Shown in pieces: positions 63,973-64,000 of a stretch of 64,000 nucleotides of DNA. Origin of the DNA: Sphingomonas sp. Leaf32 (GTDB lineage: Bacteria > Pseudomonadota > Alphaproteobacteria > Sphingomonadales > Sphingomonadaceae); contig NZ_LMLA01000001.1 in the NCBI RefSeq assembly GCF_001421765.1, positions 791,199 to 855,198 of the forward strand, read 5' to 3'. Under the pieces are notes generated by a model. That model had not been told where the DNA came from, did not search any database, and was given only the letters and a program-made list of their open reading frames with translations. Made by a program: the position numbers and the translations under genes. The stretch's first letter is position 1. The number at the start of each line of letters is the position of its first letter.

Positions 63973-64000
63973 ATACAGATGGGAATGTCGATCGGTCACA

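Overview
The window is a single GC-rich (roughly two-thirds G+C by eye), densely coding bacterial chromosome segment. Gene content and order point to a sphingomonad alphaproteobacterium: nuoL-nuoM-nuoN followed by birA, coaX, rnj and a DUF1467 gene; a pyruvate dehydrogenase E1 beta with a fused lipoyl domain; a tonB-exbB-exbD-exbD cluster with a proline-rich TonB; and many GTG/TTG starts. The genus (Sphingomonas-like) is inferred from protein style and synteny, not from a search. No rRNA, tRNA, CRISPR array or prophage was seen.

Layout. 1-7275 (+): distal end of the complex I operon (nuoL tail, nuoM, nuoN), then biotin ligase, type III pantothenate kinase, ribonuclease J and a small membrane protein. 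7278-10337 (-): a membrane-anchored coiled-coil protein and an ABC-type ATPase; a divergent Hpt-like protein lacking its histidine follows. 10846-15639 (-): MoxR ATPase and CoxE-like VWA protein with a CHAP hydrolase and a GT-C membrane protein between them. 15808-20309 (-): rpoD, dnaG and yqeY, the macromolecular synthesis neighbourhood. 20455-26700 (+): carA, a small putative lipoprotein, carB, greA and a rhomboid protease. 26841-28742 (-): DUF4170, then a four-gene envelope cassette resembling yqjD-yqjE-yqjK. 28887-33214: enolase, a lipoprotein, a polytopic membrane protein, a CsaA-like tRNA-binding protein and FtsB/DivIC. 33317-35807 (+): pdhA-pdhB. 35853-39111 (-): an orphan TadG/TadE/TadE-like trio. 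39206-42630 (+): squalene/phytoene-synthase-like protein, EF-hand protein, MerR regulator and acyl-CoA dehydrogenase. 42901-45513 (-): purC, a DUF4349-type lipoprotein and an alpha/beta hydrolase, the last divergent from a TetR gene. 46300-50357 (+): parC and a PAS-GGDEF-EAL protein. 50327-53232 (-): CCA-adding enzyme, CoA pyrophosphatase, DUF1285 and a GNAT protein. 53354-54471 (+): folB and a pteridine-reductase-like SDR. 54639-55499 (-): an unknown lipoprotein. 55723-58301 (+): the Ton energisation operon with a strong terminator. 58453-60050: a small TPR protein and a decayed IS3-family insertion in locally AT-richer DNA. 60191-63811: a GH3 glycosidase divergent from a LacI-type regulator with a clear operator between them.

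Most genes are housekeeping: respiration, cofactors (biotin, CoA, folate), pyrimidine and purine synthesis, transcription and replication initiation, glycolysis and entry into the TCA cycle, and chromosome decatenation. Regulatory logic is visible at three places: a palindrome in front of the MerR-acyl-CoA dehydrogenase pair, a LacI operator between the glycosidase and its regulator, and palindromes between the TetR gene and the hydrolase. Intergenic spaces hold several families of palindromic dispersed repeats. The less explained parts are the coiled-coil/ATPase pair, the histidine-less Hpt protein, the MoxR/VWA/CHAP/GT-C cluster, the orphan Tad-like trio, the yqjDEK-like cassette and the lipoprotein lodged in carAB. 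I found no wholly new system that I can prove; these are the best candidates.
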